Positions 63,022 through 64,000 of a DNA stretch of 64,000 nucleotides are shown piece after piece (the first letter of the stretch is position 1; every line of letters begins with the position of its first letter). Under the pieces are notes generated by a model. The model was not told where the DNA came from, did not search any database, and saw only the letters and a list, made by a program, of their open reading frames with translations. A program made the position numbers and the translations under genes. The DNA comes from Candidatus Thiodiazotropha sp. CDECU1 (GTDB lineage Bacteria; Pseudomonadota; Gammaproteobacteria; Chromatiales; Chromatiaceae): NCBI RefSeq assembly GCF_963455295.1, contig NZ_OY734020.1, forward strand, positions 1,612,001-1,676,000. Direction: 5' to 3'.

Positions 63022-64000
63022 TCATCGGTCCACCTCGGGAGGACAGGCATCTAGCGAAAACATGGTCTGTGCAATATCCTCGATACGCGACCCCACCGAT
63101 AGTTTTTCCAGGACCTGTACCGCATGCATCGACGAGGGCCCCCGCACGTGTACCCGGTAGGGTTTGGGACCACCGTCCGAGACCACGTAGTAACAGAGTT
63201 CGCCCTTGGATGACTCGACCCGGGTGTAGACCTCTCCAGCCGGTACATTCCAGGCCAGCGGGTTGGGTATGGGGGCGCGAATCGGACCATGGATATCGGG
63301 AAGCGCTTCTACTACCTGACGTACTATGCGGATGCTCTGCATCAATTCATGACGCCGTACCAGGGTGCGGGCCCAGGCATCGCCGCTCTCTTCGGTGGGT
63401 ATATCGAAATCCAGTTGATCGTAGATCAGGTAGGGATCGTCCCGGCGGACGTCGAACTCGAGACCGGTGGCGCGCAGGTTCGGTCCGGTTACACCCCATG
63501 CGAGGGCCTGCTCCTGGCTCAATACGCCGACGCCCTTGGCGCGCTTGACGAAGACCTGGTTCTTGAAGAAGAGGTCGTCGTAGTCGGGGAGACGGGACTC
63601 GATATAGTCGAGGGTTTCACTCACACGTTGCAGAAAGCCGGGTGGCAGTTCCCGCCGCACTCCGCCGGGGATGTTGTAGATACTGTAGACACGGCCCCCG
63701 GTGAACTCCTCGAACAAATCCAGGACCAGATCCCGATCCGCAACCCCCCAATACATGGTGCTGTACATGCCGGTGGTGGCGGCATGTCCACCGAAGGTAA
63801 AAAGATGGGCGGCAATACGCGACAGCTCCAATTGCATAACCCGGATCCAGGTAGCCCGTTGTGGGACATGCAGGCCGCACAGCTGTTCTACCGCCATGGA
63901 GTAGCAGAGCTCCATGGGGGATGGGTCGGGTACGCAGATACGCGGCACCAGGGCGATGTTCTGAATCCACAGGCGCTGTTCCATCAACTTTTCGAAACCC
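63022..64000 (-). CDS. NuoD-like complex I 49-kDa subunit, 5' end outside window
   Basis: Residues visible run from FEKLMEQRLWIQN at the window edge to the C-terminus (about 325 residues). The Q-site and loop blocks PRICVPDPSPMELCYSMAVEQL, SRIAAHLFTFGGHAATTGMY, and VYSIYNIPGGVRREL match NuoD. The C-terminus reads SLDACPPEVDR, with one cysteine where NiFe hydrogenases have two and NuoD normally none, so it is intermediate in appearance. The N-terminus is not visible, so the first two hydrogenase cysteines cannot be checked. It is transcribed towards the GltD-like gene. Confidence 0.8.
   Translation of the reverse strand, partial: GFEKLMEQRLWIQNIALVPRICVPDPSPMELCYSMAVEQLCGLHVPQRATWIRVMQLELSRIAAHLFTFGGHAATTGMYSTMYWGVADRDLVLDLFEEFTGGRVYSIYNIPGGVRRELPPGFLQRVSETLDYIESRLPDYDDLFFKNQVFVKRAKGVGVLSQEQALAWGVTGPNLRATGLEFDVRRDDPYLIYDQLDFDIPTEESGDAWARTLVRRHELMQSIRIVRQVVEALPDIHGPIRAPIPNPLAWNVPAGEVYTRVESSKGELCYYVVSDGGPKPYRVHVRGPSSMHAVQVLEKLSVGSRIEDIAQTMFSLDACPPEVDR

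Noticed and set aside
1-64000. CRISPR array
   Set aside because: The repeats seen are palindromic elements, tandem PKD units or short AT-rich units. No regularly spaced repeats with unique spacers were found.

Overview
The window looks like a chromosomal segment of a free-living or host-associated gammaproteobacterium, possibly related to the Chromatiales-type sulfur oxidisers. That placement rests on gene content: RpfC/RpfG-like signalling, Cpx- and Qse-like two-component systems, a TcdA-type enzyme, an E. coli-like dGTPase, multihaem cytochromes and a complex I-like module. It is an inference, not a phylogenetic result. Coding density is ordinary, both strands are used, and several families of palindromic intergenic repeats are scattered through it.

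Layout. 1-7.1 kb: the tail of a ClpX-like gene, an RpfC-like hybrid kinase convergent with an RpfG-like HD-GYP regulator, a kinase-less RpfC-like protein whose phosphorylation sites are mutated or degenerate, and a two-receiver regulator. 7.3-15.8 kb: a P-loop ATPase with a MetA-type homoserine acyltransferase, a DUF1800/DUF1501 secreted pair, tRNA-Asp and an inositol-monophosphatase-like enzyme. 15.8-25.4 kb: a GGDEF-EAL protein, a PiT phosphate transporter, a nested palindromic element, a DUF2959 lipoprotein, an EamA exporter, dGTPase and a CHASE-GGDEF cyclase. 25.5-36.3 kb: a cpxP-cpxR-cpxA-like operon, a GGDEF-EAL protein and a chemoreceptor that both end in zinc-binding CZB domains, TcdA, a methyltransferase and a DsbA-like protein.

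36.6-53.5 kb is the most distinctive region. A TlpA-like thioredoxin, a nine-haem cytochrome and a parvulin isomerase are followed by a lexA-dinB-SRAP-like SOS cassette, then a QseB/QseC-like two-component system and a second nine-haem cytochrome carrying PKD domains. Both cytochromes share an unusual domain around an LGMHC motif. Three promoter-like sites (before each cytochrome and at the end of the kinase gene) share the same architecture: H-TTAAG, 5 nt, CTTAAT, 7 nt, TGCTA[A/C]T. I infer that the two-component system controls both cytochromes and perhaps a small RNA of about 210 nt.

53.5-60.3 kb: a minus-strand operon of TolC-like protein, PhnD-like binding protein, GGDEF-EAL protein and two more PhnD-like proteins, which looks like a periplasmic-ligand to c-di-GMP module. 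60.4-64.0 kb: a ferritin-like protein, a ferredoxin/GltD-like flavoprotein and a NuoD-like subunit cut by the window edge. Five c-di-GMP enzymes and six full-length proteins of two-component or phosphorelay type make the window signalling-rich.
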